Shown: positions 18,366-27,060, counted from the first letter of the stretch. The stretch: 64,000 bases of DNA from CANKHA01 sp963750965 (GCA_963750965.1 CAVVSK010000016.1:124001-188000); one strand, 5' to 3'. Notes: generated from the letters alone by a model not told the origin. A program made the numbers and translations.

Positions 18366-19595
18366 ATGGCCTCGGCAGCGCTGTTCCCGCTGCCTGCTTT
18401 CGCCCAGGGCGGCGCCGGCCGTGTTATTGTTGTGGGCGGTGGCTTTGCTGGTGCAACTTGCGCCCGCGCGATCAAAAAATTGGATCGGCGCCTCAGCGTA
18501 ACCTTGGTGGAAGCGACCCAGACGTTTACGGCTTGTCCGTTCAGCAACAACGTCGTTGCCGGGCTGCGCGACCTTAAGGAGCAGCAGTTTGGGTACGACA
18601 AGTTTGCCGCTGACGGCGTGGAACTGGTCTTCACGGTGGCCTCCGGCATCGACCCGCAGGGCCGCTCGGTGACGCTAACGAACGGCGCGCGTATGCCTTA
18701 TGATCGGCTGGTGCTCGCCCCCGGCGTCGATATGCGCTGGGATGTCCTTCCTGGGTACAATGAGGCCGCCTCCGACCGCATCCCGCATGCCTGGAAGGCC
18801 GGCGCGCAGACGCTGCTGCTGCGCCGCCAGCTTGAGGCTATGGACGATGGTGGTTTGGTGGTCATCTCGGCTCCGCCAAATCCGTTCCGCTGCCCGCCCG
18901 GCCCCTATGAACGCGCCAGCCTGATCGCACACTACCTCAAGACAAAGAAACCGAAGTCGAAGCTGATCGTCCTGGATGCCAAGGATGCTTTCTCCAAGCA
19001 GCGCCTATTTCAGAATGCCTGGAAGGAGCTTTATCCCGACTTGCTGGAGTGGGTCCCGCTTTCCGCTGGCGGCAAGGTCACGGCGGTCGAGCTGGAGTCG
19101 AATACGCTCATCACCGACTTCGGCCGCCACAAGGCAGCCGTCGCCAATGTCATCCCGCCGCAAAAAGCTGGCCGCATAGCCGAGCTTGCCGGCGTCACCG
19201 ATCGCACCGGCTGGTGTCCGGTGGATCCGGTGACTTTCGAATCGAAACAACAGCCGAACATCCATATCATCGGCGACGCCGCCATCATGGGCGGAATGCC
19301 GAAATCCGCCTTCTCGGCGAATGCCCAGGCTAAGGTCTGTGCTGCCGCGATCACGGCGATACTGCGCGGGCAGGTGCCGGAAGAGCCAAGGCTGATCAAC
19401 ACCTGTTACAGTCTGGTTGCCCCCGACTACGGTATTTCCATTGCTGGTGTGTATCGCCCTAAGGATGGCCAACTTGTGGACGTGGAAGGTGCAGGCGGAG
19501 TGAGTGTTCTCGATGCACCCCGGACGACGCGCGCCCTGGAAGCGGATTTTGCCAATGGCTGGTTCAACACGATTACCGCAGAAGTTTTCGGCTGA
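18366..19595 (+). CDS. fccB: flavocytochrome c sulfide dehydrogenase flavoprotein subunit FccB
   Basis: FccB is an FAD-dependent sulfide:cytochrome c oxidoreductase. The open frame starts MASAALFPLPAFAQGG, the tail of a twin-arginine signal. The codons directly upstream in this frame read RRDFLKA, and an ATG at 18329 lies one base out of frame, so one extra base near 18345 has cut off the real start. Rossmann motif VIVVGGGFAGATCARAI, the active-site Cys region TACPFSNNVVAGLRD, VLAPGVDMRWD and the C-terminal YSLVAPDYGISIAGVY with its Cys are all present. Repaired length is about 421 residues. It overlaps soxX by 41 bases. Confidence 0.88.
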   Translation: MASAALFPLPAFAQGGAGRVIVVGGGFAGATCARAIKKLDRRLSVTLVEATQTFTACPFSNNVVAGLRDLKEQQFGYDKFAADGVELVFTVASGIDPQGRSVTLTNGARMPYDRLVLAPGVDMRWDVLPGYNEAASDRIPHAWKAGAQTLLLRRQLEAMDDGGLVVISAPPNPFRCPPGPYERASLIAHYLKTKKPKSKLIVLDAKDAFSKQRLFQNAWKELYPDLLEWVPLSAGGKVTAVELESNTLITDFGRHKAAVANVIPPQKAGRIAELAGVTDRTGWCPVDPVTFESKQQPNIHIIGDAAIMGGMPKSAFSANAQAKVCAAAITAILRGQVPEEPRLINTCYSLVAPDYGISIAGVYRPKDGQLVDVEGAGGVSVLDAPRTTRALEADFANGWFNTITAEVFG

Positions 19596-20046
19596 AGGCC
19601 TGGCTTTTTTCGGCTGCGGGATCGCACTAATGGTTGTGGTGGCTATTCGTCCTGCGACTGCCGAAGGCCTGCGTCCCTATACTGTGGCCGGGGACGCCAT
19701 TCCTGTCTCGCTCACGGGTGCCAAAGGCGATCCGGCCCGCGGCCGCACGATCGTCGCCAACCGGCAGGTCGGGCTTTGCCTGCTCTGTCATACCGGACCT
19801 TTTCCCGAAGAAAAATTCCAAGGCAACCTGGCTCCCGACCTGCAAGGCGCGGGTTCACGCTGGTCAGAAGAGCAATTGCGGCTGCGCATTGTGGATTCCA
19901 GTCGCCTCAACCCTGACACCATCATGCCGTCTTATTATCGCGTTGAAGGGCTCGTCCGTGTGGCGCCGGCGTTTGCCGGAAAACCTGTGCTGACGGAGGA
20001 GCAGATCGAGGACGTGGTGGCCTACCTGGCCACCCTAAAGAATTAG
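19555..20046 (+). CDS. soxX: sulfur oxidation c-type cytochrome SoxX
   Basis: SoxX is the monoheme partner of SoxA; SoxAX joins thiosulfate or another sulfur substrate to the carrier SoxY. From ATG 19555 the product has a signal peptide (GLAFFGCGIALMVVVAIRPATAEG), one heme site CLLCH, the segment APDLQGAGSRWSEEQLRLRI and the axial Met in DTIMPSYYRV, ending VVAYLATLKN. The start lies inside fccB; in-frame codons further upstream (19504) would put non-signal residues first. The gene is 13 bases before soxY. Confidence 0.88.
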   Translation: MAGSTRLPQKFSAEGLAFFGCGIALMVVVAIRPATAEGLRPYTVAGDAIPVSLTGAKGDPARGRTIVANRQVGLCLLCHTGPFPEEKFQGNLAPDLQGAGSRWSEEQLRLRIVDSSRLNPDTIMPSYYRVEGLVRVAPAFAGKPVLTEEQIEDVVAYLATLKN

Positions 20047-20058
20047 GATAGCGTCGGT

Positions 20059-20550
20059 ATGGTCGCCGATCACGATGCAAAGAGCGCGACGCGGCGCGGC
20101 TTTATATTAGGCGCGGCGCAACTTGCCGGCGGCGTCGGGCTTCTTGCCATTTTTCCGTGCAGCGAAAGCCGGGCATTGCCCGACATGCTGCAGGCCGCGA
20201 TCAAAAAAGTTGTAGGCGCCGCACCATTGCGAAAGGGCAGGGTGACGCTAGGTCTTCCCTCGATGGTCGAAAACGGCAACGCCGTTTCGGTGGAAGTTTC
20301 CGTCGAAAGTCCGATGACGGCCAACGATCATGTTAAGGCCATTCACATCTTCAACGAGAAAAATCCGCAGCCGAATGTGCTTAGTGTGCGGTTGGGACCC
20401 CATGCAGGCAAAGCGAGAATTTCCACCCGCATGCGGCTCGCGACCACGCAACAAGTCATCGCCGTCGCGGAGATGAGCGACGGAAGCTTCTGGTCCGATG
20501 CCGTCGACACCTTCGTTGCGCTCGCGGCCTGTCAGGAGGACCCGGGATGA
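20059..20550 (+). CDS. soxY: sulfur carrier protein SoxY
   Basis: SoxY carries the sulfur substrate covalently on a C-terminal cysteine during the Sox cycle and is exported folded with SoxZ by the Tat path. The N terminus has a twin-arginine signal (TRRGFILGAAQLAGGVGLL). The Ig-like domain includes VSVESPMTANDHVKAIHIF and MRLATTQQVIAVAEMSDGSFW. Instead of the classical terminal GGCGG the end reads VALAACQEDPG, so the Cys is present but is followed by five residues. TGA overlaps the soxZ ATG. Confidence 0.88.
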   Translation: MVADHDAKSATRRGFILGAAQLAGGVGLLAIFPCSESRALPDMLQAAIKKVVGAAPLRKGRVTLGLPSMVENGNAVSVEVSVESPMTANDHVKAIHIFNEKNPQPNVLSVRLGPHAGKARISTRMRLATTQQVIAVAEMSDGSFWSDAVDTFVALAACQEDPG

Positions 20551-20870
20551 CGGCACGTGCGTTGATTAACGTTCCCAAAGAGGCCAAGCGCGGCGAGGTT
20601 ATTGAGATTAAGACGCTGATCTCGCACGAGATGGAAACTGGCTTCCGTTACGACAACAGCGGCAAGCAGGTTCCGCGCGACATTATCAATCTGTTCGTTT
20701 GCACCTATAATGGCGTCGAAATCTTCCGCGCCGATTTGCATCCTGCCATTTCCGCCAACCCGTTCATCGCGTTTCATACGGTGGCTGCCGACAGCGGCAA
20801 GCTCGAATTCAAATGGTCGGGCGACAACGGGTTCTTGGCGACTGAATCTGTCACCATCAACGTCATATGA
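20547..20870 (+). CDS. soxZ: sulfur oxidation protein SoxZ
   Basis: SoxZ forms a heterodimer with SoxY and is carried to the periplasm with it. The 107 residues have no signal peptide and show IKTLISHEMETGFRYDNSG, KQVPRDIINLFVCTYNGVE and KLEFKWSGDNGF, all standard SoxZ segments. It overlaps both neighbours by 4 bases, so the three genes are translationally coupled. Confidence 0.9.
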   Translation: MTARALINVPKEAKRGEVIEIKTLISHEMETGFRYDNSGKQVPRDIINLFVCTYNGVEIFRADLHPAISANPFIAFHTVAADSGKLEFKWSGDNGFLATESVTINVI

Positions 20871-21646
20871 GCAAGCTGCTCCGCCTTGCCGCCTTAACGA
20901 CCGTCCTGTACACCATCCTGCCGGCGTGGGCCGACGATATCCCGCTTGCCGATCGCAAGTCCGGCTATGCGCTTATGGGTCGCGAAATCCAGACAATGCA
21001 GGACGATGACACCGCCAATCCCGGAATGCTCTCCGTGTTTGATGGCGAAGCGCTGTGGCACAAAAAGGCAGGGGCCGCGGAAAAGTCCTGCGCCGATTGC
21101 CACGGCGACGCGCGCACCAGCATGCGCGGTGTTGCGGCACGCTATCCGGCCTACTATGCCGCACGAGCACGCCCCATTGATCTTGAGCAGCGCATCAACC
21201 TATGCCGGGTCGAGCAGCAAAGAGCGACGCCGTTGCAATATGAGAGCAAGGACTTGCTGGCGCTCACTGCCTATGTGGGGCAGCAATCGCGCGGTATGCC
21301 GCTCGAACCGACTGACGAGCGGTTGCGGCCCTTCATCGAGGCAGGCCGCGATTTCTTCAATCGGCGGCAAGGCCAGATCAACCTCTCCTGCGCGCAATGC
21401 CACGACGAGCGCTGGGGAAAACGTCTGGCCGGGAGCGTGATTCCGCAGGGTCACGCGACTGGCTATCCGCTCTATCGCCTGGAATGGCAGGCACTCGGGT
21501 CGCTGCAACGCCGGCTGCGCAACTGCCTGACCGGCATGCGTGCGGCGCTTTATCCGCCCGGGGCCCCGGAATATGTCGATCTTCAGCTTTATCTGATGTG
21601 GCGTGCCCGCGGCCTGGCCGTCGAGACGCCGGCCGTGCGCCCCTGA
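20867..21646 (+). CDS. soxA: sulfur oxidation diheme cytochrome SoxA
   Basis: SoxA is the catalytic subunit of SoxAX. After the signal peptide (LAALTTVLYTILPAWA) it has two heme c sites, CADCH at about residues 75-79 and CAQCH at about 175-179, so it is the diheme type. The conserved RLRNCLTGMRA contains the cysteine that is modified to a persulfide and ligates the active-site heme. Length 259 is normal. It overlaps soxZ by ATGA and ends the group. soxB, soxC and soxD are not in the window; the next genes are convergent. Confidence 0.9.
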   Translation: MSKLLRLAALTTVLYTILPAWADDIPLADRKSGYALMGREIQTMQDDDTANPGMLSVFDGEALWHKKAGAAEKSCADCHGDARTSMRGVAARYPAYYAARARPIDLEQRINLCRVEQQRATPLQYESKDLLALTAYVGQQSRGMPLEPTDERLRPFIEAGRDFFNRRQGQINLSCAQCHDERWGKRLAGSVIPQGHATGYPLYRLEWQALGSLQRRLRNCLTGMRAALYPPGAPEYVDLQLYLMWRARGLAVETPAVRP

Positions 21647-21703
21647 ATAGACAAACGCGAGGAAAATCCCCGCGCCTGTCTCAGCTCCGTGCCGCCGGTC
21701 TCG

Positions 21704-23902
21704 CTAGACCATCTTCAGTTTCTTCAGCGGCAGGCTGCGCACCGGCTTGCCGGTTGCGGCATAAATCGCATTGAGCACTGCGGGCGTCACCACCGAGATG
21801 GTGGGCTCACCAACGCCGCCCCAGAAGTCATAGGTCGGCACGATTACCGTTTCGACCTTGGGCATTGCGGCCAACTGCAGGATCTCATTGCTGTCGAAGT
21901 TGAGGCTGGTCATCCGCCCCTTGTCGACGGTGCACTCGCCATAGAATGCGGCGCTCAAGCCATAGGCAACAGAGCCTTCGACCTGCGCGGCGATCTGCGA
22001 GGGATTGACCGCATGGCCACAATTGAGCGCCAGCACCATGCGATGAACCTTGACCTTGCCCTCCGGGCTTACTGAGACCTCGGCGGTGGCCGCGGAATAG
22101 GAACCGTAGCCCATGAACTGCGCAATTCCGCGATGGATGCCTGGAGGCAAGGGCTTTCCCCATTCGCCTTTCTCCGCCGCGGCATTGAGCACCGCGAGAT
22201 GCTTCGGGAATTTGCCCATAAGCGCCCGGCGGAATTCGAGCGAGTCCTTGCCGGCCGCTCGCGCCACCTCTTCTATGAAGCATTCCTGGTAAACGGCGTT
22301 TTGGTTGGTATTGACTCCGCGCCACGGGCCAACCGGCACGTGCGAATTCCGCATCGCATAGTCGATCAGCAGGTTCGGCACGCTGTAGCCGAACTGCGCA
22401 TCGCCGGCATCCTCGTAATAGCCCTGAAGCTGGCGCATGTCCTTGCCTTCCTTAATCGCTGACGGATTGGAGAAGGCGTTAATCGACTGGCCGGACACGC
22501 GCATATGCAATCCGACCAAGTTGCCGTCGGCGTCGAGGCCGGCAGAACCCTTGAACATGGAGATCGGCCGAAAGAAATCATGCGCCATGTCTTCTTCCCG
22601 GCTCCAAATCAGCTTGACGGGGGTACCGGGGATTTCCTTGGCAATGGCAACGGCTTGATGCACGTAATCCTGTGCACCGCCGCGCCGGCCGAAGCCGCCG
22701 CCGAGATCGCTTCGATAGACCTCGCATTTCTCCAAAGGTAACCCCGATGCTTTCGACAGTGCCGCAAGCGAGGCCTCGGCATTTTGCGTCGCTACCCAAA
22801 CCTCGCCTTTGTCCGCGGTGATCCTGGCGGTGCAGTTCATCGGCTCCATACAGGCATGCGCGAGGAATGGCGTGCTGTAGACCGCTTCCACCTTCTTGGG
22901 AGCTTCGGCGATAGCTTTGAGCACGTCACCGTTCTGGCGGCTGCCGTTGGTTTCGGTCGCGGTGAGGCCCTCTTTGAGGCGTGCCGCGATCGTCGCATCT
23001 GACTCGTTGGCATTTGGGCCTTCGTCCCAGACAATCGGCAGAGCATCGAGCGCAGTCTTGGCGTGCCACCAGGTATCTGCGACGACGACAACTGCATTGT
23101 CATTGTATTTCACGACCTTACGGAAGCCGGGACGGTTGGCGATCGCGGCCTCGTCGTAGCTCTTCACTTTGCCGCCGAAAACCGGACTGTCCTTGATCGC
23201 CGCGCACAGCATGCCCGGCAAGTTCACGTCGATCGCAAAGACCTTGCTGCCGTTGAGCTTGGCGGCCGTATCGAGCCGATTGACCGGCTTGCCAGCAATC
23301 TTCCATTCCTTCGGATCTCTGAGCTTGATGCTCTTCAGATCCGGCGCCTCAAGCTTGGAGGCGGCCTCGGCCACTTTACCGTAGGTTGTTGAGCGCTTGG
23401 ATGCGTCATGCGTGATGACGCCCTTGGAAACGGTCAACTCGCTGACGGGGACGTTCCACTCGTTGGCTGCCGCCTGTATCAGCATCATGCGCGCGGCAGC
23501 TCCCCCGCGGCGGACATAGTCCTGAGACCCGCGGATGCCGCGGCTGCCGCCTGTGCTCATATCGCCCCAGGGGCGCTTGCGGGCAAGATTCTGACCGGGC
23601 GTGATCTGCTCAGTCGTGACCTTTTGCCAATCGCAATCGAGTTCCTCGGCAACGAGCTGAGCGAGGCCGGTCAGCGTGCCTTGTCCCATCTCGGAGCGCG
23701 CGATGCGGATCACGCAGGTGTCGTCTGGCTTGATGACAACCCAGGCGGTCACCTCGGGACCAGCACCGGCGGCGCCTTCAGCTTGGGCAACATTCAAGGC
23801 CGGCAGGCGAAAACCGAGCGCCAGACCACCTCCCGCCGCTGCGGTACCGACGATAAATTTACGGCGCGAAACTTTCGCGGCATTGCCAATCGTAGTTTTC
23901 AC
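21704..23902 (-). CDS. molybdenum hydroxylase large subunit (IorB / isoquinoline 1-oxidoreductase beta-like)
   Basis: This xanthine-oxidase-family subunit binds the molybdopterin cytosine dinucleotide cofactor and hydroxylates aldehydes or N-heterocycles. The 732 residues start with a twin-arginine signal (SRRKFIVGTAAAGGGLALGF), so the enzyme is periplasmic. Motifs include RSEMGQGTLTGLAQLVAEEL, STGGSRGIRGSQDYVRRGG, SDLGGGFGRRGGAQDYVHQ, HVPVGPWRGVNTNQNAVYQE and, near the end, VGEPTISVVTPAVLNAI with the catalytic Glu of the family. It lies 18 bases after the iron-sulfur subunit gene. The substrate cannot be told from sequence. There is no FAD subunit or cytochrome gene next to it. Confidence 0.87.
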   Translation of the reverse strand: MKTTIGNAAKVSRRKFIVGTAAAGGGLALGFRLPALNVAQAEGAAGAGPEVTAWVVIKPDDTCVIRIARSEMGQGTLTGLAQLVAEELDCDWQKVTTEQITPGQNLARKRPWGDMSTGGSRGIRGSQDYVRRGGAAARMMLIQAAANEWNVPVSELTVSKGVITHDASKRSTTYGKVAEAASKLEAPDLKSIKLRDPKEWKIAGKPVNRLDTAAKLNGSKVFAIDVNLPGMLCAAIKDSPVFGGKVKSYDEAAIANRPGFRKVVKYNDNAVVVVADTWWHAKTALDALPIVWDEGPNANESDATIAARLKEGLTATETNGSRQNGDVLKAIAEAPKKVEAVYSTPFLAHACMEPMNCTARITADKGEVWVATQNAEASLAALSKASGLPLEKCEVYRSDLGGGFGRRGGAQDYVHQAVAIAKEIPGTPVKLIWSREEDMAHDFFRPISMFKGSAGLDADGNLVGLHMRVSGQSINAFSNPSAIKEGKDMRQLQGYYEDAGDAQFGYSVPNLLIDYAMRNSHVPVGPWRGVNTNQNAVYQECFIEEVARAAGKDSLEFRRALMGKFPKHLAVLNAAAEKGEWGKPLPPGIHRGIAQFMGYGSYSAATAEVSVSPEGKVKVHRMVLALNCGHAVNPSQIAAQVEGSVAYGLSAAFYGECTVDKGRMTSLNFDSNEILQLAAMPKVETVIVPTYDFWGGVGEPTISVVTPAVLNAIYAATGKPVRSLPLKKLKMV

Positions 23903-23920
23903 GGCGAACCTCCCTGGAGG

Positions 23921-24400
23921 CTAAGTTCTGGATTTGTTGTTGGCGTCAACGCCGCCGCCGGCGGCCATGTGCACAGCCTGGCGGATACGCTGATAGGTGC
24001 CGCATCGGCAGATATTGGTCATCGCATTGTCGATGTCCGCATCGGTCGGCTTCGAATTCTTCGCCAGCAGCGCCGCGGCCGCCATGATCTGCCCGGATTG
24101 GCAGTAGCCGCATTGCGGCACGTCGACCGTGGCCCAGGCCTTCTGCACCGGGTGCGAGCTATCGGCGGACAGCCCCTCAATAGTGATGATTTTGTCAGTC
24201 GCTTTAACACTTCCCACGGGGATGGAGCAGGAACGCGCCACTTCGCCATTGATGTGGACGGAGCAAGCTCCGCACTGCGCCACGCCGCAACCGTATTTGG
24301 TGCCGGTAAGGCCAACCTGTTCACGGATGACCCACAAGAGCGGCGTCTCCGCCTCCACTTGTACGTCACGCACTTGGCCGTTGATGTCGAGCTTTGCCAT
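23921..24400 (-). CDS. [2Fe-2S] subunit of molybdenum hydroxylase (IorA-like)
   Basis: The small electron-transfer subunit pairs with the large subunit downstream. The N-terminal plant-type ferredoxin domain has GCGVAQCGACSVHING (residues 38-53 with Cys ligands, then a fourth Cys in RSCSIPVG), and the C-terminal four-helix domain has the second cluster motifs CGYCQSGQIMAA and NICRCGTYQRIRQAV. The length of 159 residues is typical. First gene of a two-gene minus-strand operon; the 255 bases upstream (24401-24655) hold no gene and probably its promoter, though I see no clear consensus hexamers. Confidence 0.88.
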   Translation of the reverse strand: MAKLDINGQVRDVQVEAETPLLWVIREQVGLTGTKYGCGVAQCGACSVHINGEVARSCSIPVGSVKATDKIITIEGLSADSSHPVQKAWATVDVPQCGYCQSGQIMAAAALLAKNSKPTDADIDNAMTNICRCGTYQRIRQAVHMAAGGGVDANNKSRT

Positions 24401-24655
24401 AGTCTTCCTCTCTCAAGCGGAGCTGAATACCAAACCTTATTGGGCCACCTGACCCGGGCGCAACACGAAATGGCCAGCCTGAGATCACGGACTCGTAATA
24501 TCGCCAAGGCGTCTTTTCCGGCAAATGCCGCCCGCCCGTCGACAAAGGGAGAATTGGGAAAGGCGATTGCGGTAAGGAGCATGCCGCGCAGCCCCCTTGG
24601 CGCCTCTGGCGCGTTAAGTCGAGCTAGCGCCTGGCGGACGCCATGTCACCATGGA

Positions 24656-25063
24656 CTATTCAGCCTTACTCCGGGTGGAGGGTACGATGGACGCAATCAC
24701 GGCCTTGGTAGCTAGCCGAGAGGGGTCTCTTTCCTCCCTTGCCAGGACAGCTAGCCGCAGGGCAAGGGTTTCACGCGATACGGGACTTTTTATACTTTGC
24801 AAATCGCCCCATGCTTTTTCGAACGCCTTATCCAAGATGGCTAAAGTCTCGGGGTCGAACGCAGCATCTTCGAGGAAAGGCGGCGGGTGAACCTCGGGAT
24901 CAGGACGCCAGCTCCTGCCATGCGTCGCATGTTCGATCCGCCGGGTAAGGCTCACCAGCTTCCACGGCATATGATGCAGGAATTTGCTGTAGGCCGCGCG
25001 AAGTTGCCCACCCAGCGCAATCTGTACCTCGCGGGGCAGGCCAACTTTGCCAGGCGGTTTCAT
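24656..25063 (-). CDS. hypothetical protein of Bradyrhizobium type
   Basis: The start MKPPGKVGLPREVQIALGG (after GAGAGG) is chosen over the longer ORF from 25141. The first part, QIALGGQLRAAYSKFLHHMP, resembles the short C-terminal-like regulatory helices seen in many rhizobial hypotheticals. The second half (FDPETLAILDKAFEKAWGDL and ETLALRLAVLAREERDPSRL) is a helical module common in Bradyrhizobium proteins of unknown function. No membrane segment or signal peptide is present. Function unknown. Confidence 0.6.
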   Translation of the reverse strand: MKPPGKVGLPREVQIALGGQLRAAYSKFLHHMPWKLVSLTRRIEHATHGRSWRPDPEVHPPPFLEDAAFDPETLAILDKAFEKAWGDLQSIKSPVSRETLALRLAVLAREERDPSRLATKAVIASIVPSTRSKAE

Positions 25064-25201
25064 CAATGAGCCTCTCTTAAAACGAGAGATTGTGCTGAGC
25101 AGGACCATAGTGGCGACGCTCATTCGAGCATCACCCCCCAAAGCTCAGCATTACTCATAGATTCACACGACCACTCTTTGGACGCTGGCTAGGCGGCGCA
25201 G

Positions 25202-25636
25202 CTACTTTCGGGCGCAAACACCGGTGACCGGGCCAGCACACTTAGGACCGTCGCTCGGGCCGCTGGCACAGACCAGGGACACCAAAACCTCATCGTCTCT
25301 ACAGGTAAGCGTATCGGTTCCACTGACGACGCGTAGAGTCGGTCCCTGAGATGCGGCTCCGGCGGGACCTGCGTCGCCCCTCGGGCCTGCTGGGCCAGGA
25401 GGCCCGGGAGGTCCAGCCGAACCGGATTCGCCTTTTTCTCCGGCAGGTCCGCCTGGCCCCACCGGGCCTTGCGGGCCTGCAATGCCTTGCGCCCCCTGCG
25501 GGCCAACCGGCCCCTGTGCTCCTTGCGCCCCCTGCGGTCCGGCAGGTCCCTGCGCACCTTCCTTTGGGGCCTCTCCGCACGCCGCCAGCGACAAAGCGGC
25601 AACGAAAGTCATAACGCTCCATGTCGTCGAACGCAT
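25202..25636 (-). CDS. collagen-like triple-helix repeat lipoprotein
   Basis: The ATG at 25636 follows AGGAG by 6 bases. The 144-residue product has a lipoprotein signal (MTFVAALSLAACGEAP, lipobox LAAC), then roughly 22 Gly-X-Y triplets (GPQGAQGAQGPVGPQG..., with GPPGPPGPAGPRGDAG at the end), and a C-terminal region with four cysteines (LTCRDDEVLVSLVC, PKCAGPVTGVC). Gly-X-Y repeats of this type form collagen-like trimers in bacterial surface proteins, and the Cys-rich tail could be a trimerisation or binding head. The repeat DNA is highly G+C-rich. Role in surface adhesion is inferred. Confidence 0.8.
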   Translation of the reverse strand: MRSTTWSVMTFVAALSLAACGEAPKEGAQGPAGPQGAQGAQGPVGPQGAQGIAGPQGPVGPGGPAGEKGESGSAGPPGPPGPAGPRGDAGPAGAASQGPTLRVVSGTDTLTCRDDEVLVSLVCASGPSDGPKCAGPVTGVCARK

Positions 25637-25719
25637 AGGCATCTCCTAGGGAGACTCACGGTCTCCCTCCAATACAAATAACAATAACAATGCGCAATTT
25701 CCGCCTGAATCATTTGCGA

Positions 25720-25902
25720 TCAGACGCTTCGGCGCTTTCCCGTCGGAGCGGGGCCTTTGGCCCTAGCTAATTGCCTTTCCGCGCGCCGACGCGCGCGGTC
25801 AGAAGCAGCCAACGCCGTCTCCGCATCCTTGCGGTCGCTCAAGTGTCGGGCAAGTTCGCGATAGAGCGTTGCCTGCCTACGGTAATAGGCTGCACCTGGC
25901 AT
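25720..25902 (-). CDS. small basic helical hypothetical protein
   Basis: Sixty residues: GAAYYRRQATLYRELARHLS followed by an Ala/Arg-rich helix (RARRRAERQLARAKG). It looks like a short helical hairpin or coiled coil of a kind often annotated as hypothetical in Bradyrhizobium. No signal peptide or metal site. The intergenic stretch 25903-26141 to its right shows nothing else. Confidence 0.5.
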   Translation of the reverse strand: MPGAAYYRRQATLYRELARHLSDRKDAETALAASDRARRRAERQLARAKGPAPTGKRRSV

Positions 25903-26141
25903 GAAGCTTCTCGCGAGTCGCTGGTTATCGTCAATTACTTAAGAAAGTAAAATCTGAAGCAAGCTGACAGTTCCACCGTAGCATTCAGTTTCCTGTCTTT
26001 TTGGCATAGGGGCTGCGGCTCGAGACCCCCCGGAACGCCGGTTGTCAGCCATTTACACTCCTCGGCCCTATCCCGCATTCGGTCGCCGAGGCGACGGCGG
26101 CTCGGCCCTGCCCATGACCGTTAAAGGTATTGGAAAAGGTG

Positions 26142-26333
26142 TTAATCGATACCGACCGGCGGCTCGGGATCTATTGGGCAGCCCTTTACAGGAGCGAGCC
26201 CAACGGTCGTGGCGCCGCAAGCCTTGCACTCGAAATGACTCCGGCCCGTGCGCTCGATGCGAACGAGCCACATCGGCACATCGCAGGCCGAACAGCGGGG
26301 GTGGCAATCAGGAGGGGTCGCCTTGTCTTGCAT
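26142..26333 (-). CDS. small zinc-ribbon hypothetical protein
   Basis: Sixty-three residues with two CxxC pairs, HPRCSACDVPMW and FECKACGATT, which together would bind one zinc ion. Such short zinc ribbons are abundant in Bradyrhizobium and have no known function. The plus-strand ORF over the same bases lacks any motif and is taken as a shadow. From 26334 to 26652 I see no gene I can support. Confidence 0.6.
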   Translation of the reverse strand: MQDKATPPDCHPRCSACDVPMWLVRIERTGRSHFECKACGATTVGLAPVKGCPIDPEPPVGID

Positions 26334-26652
26334 AGGAGCGCGGTGTGCCTGCCCGCGGCTGAACCTTACATGAACGAAGGCTGGAAGGCGCTGCTCCGCC
26401 TAATCGGATCGCTTGTCAATAAAGACGGACCGCCTCAGCACTCGGTCCGCACGGTGTGAGCGCCCGCATGTGCCTGCCCCAACATGTGATGAGACGAATC
26501 CCGGCATAGCCTTGTCCTCACGGAATGGGGTCAAAAACGACTCCGCCGTTGCCGGAGAAGGATCGGTCAATCAGCAACACACGCGCCCAGGTGATCCTGG
26601 CGCAAACAGCAGCCCAGCAAAAGGGGTCGGAACAGTCTTCTGCCGCTGCGCC

Positions 26653-27060
26653 CTACTCGTAGACTTTAATGACCTGCCGCGTCTTCGGCTCTACGATGAC
26701 CCGCCTATCGTTGACGACGGCGTACCCGTATTGCGGATATTTAGGAACCGGCCGCACCTCGATCGTGGAAGCAAGCGGTTGTCCTTCCACGATCGGATCA
26801 GCCACCCGCGCGGACGGAACGCGTTCCTGCATAACGTAAGTTCTCACTTCAGCGGGGGGCTCTGCCGCGGCTCCAATGCTGCCGCCTATAATTCCGCCTA
26901 CGACGGCCCCAACCGGGCCGCCAACCACAGCGCCGGTTACCGCGCCGCCAATGACTCCGGTTGTCGTCGTGGTGCCGGGAGGTGGAGAAGACTGGGCGAG
27001 GGCAGCCGTCGGCACCGAGAATGTCGCGACGACGGCTGAAATTAGCAGGTTTGTGCGCAT
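26653..27060 (-). CDS. DUF1236 family secreted protein
   Basis: The 135 residues begin with a signal peptide (LLISAVVATFSVPTAALAQ), then a glycine-zipper-like helix region (VIGGAVTGAVVGGPVGAVVG and GGIIGGSIG), then the DUF1236 domain: YVMQERVPSARVADPIVEG and YAVVNDRRVIVEPKTRQVI near the C terminus. DUF1236 proteins are common in Rhizobiales and sit in the periplasm or envelope; their function is not known. The plus-strand ORF over this region is a shadow. From 27061 to 27360 there is no gene; a G-rich ribosome-binding site for the next gene ends the gap. Confidence 0.8.
   Translation of the reverse strand: MRTNLLISAVVATFSVPTAALAQSSPPPGTTTTTGVIGGAVTGAVVGGPVGAVVGGIIGGSIGAAAEPPAEVRTYVMQERVPSARVADPIVEGQPLASTIEVRPVPKYPQYGYAVVNDRRVIVEPKTRQVIKVYE

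Noticed and set aside
23408..24715. 435-codon plus-strand ORF over iorB and iorA
   Set aside because: Antisense shadow of the two clear molybdenum-hydroxylase genes; it spans the intergenic region and shows no motif.
26413..27039. 208-codon plus-strand ORF rich in Asn and Arg
   Set aside because: Antisense to the DUF1236 gene, whose minus-strand product has a signal peptide and conserved domain.
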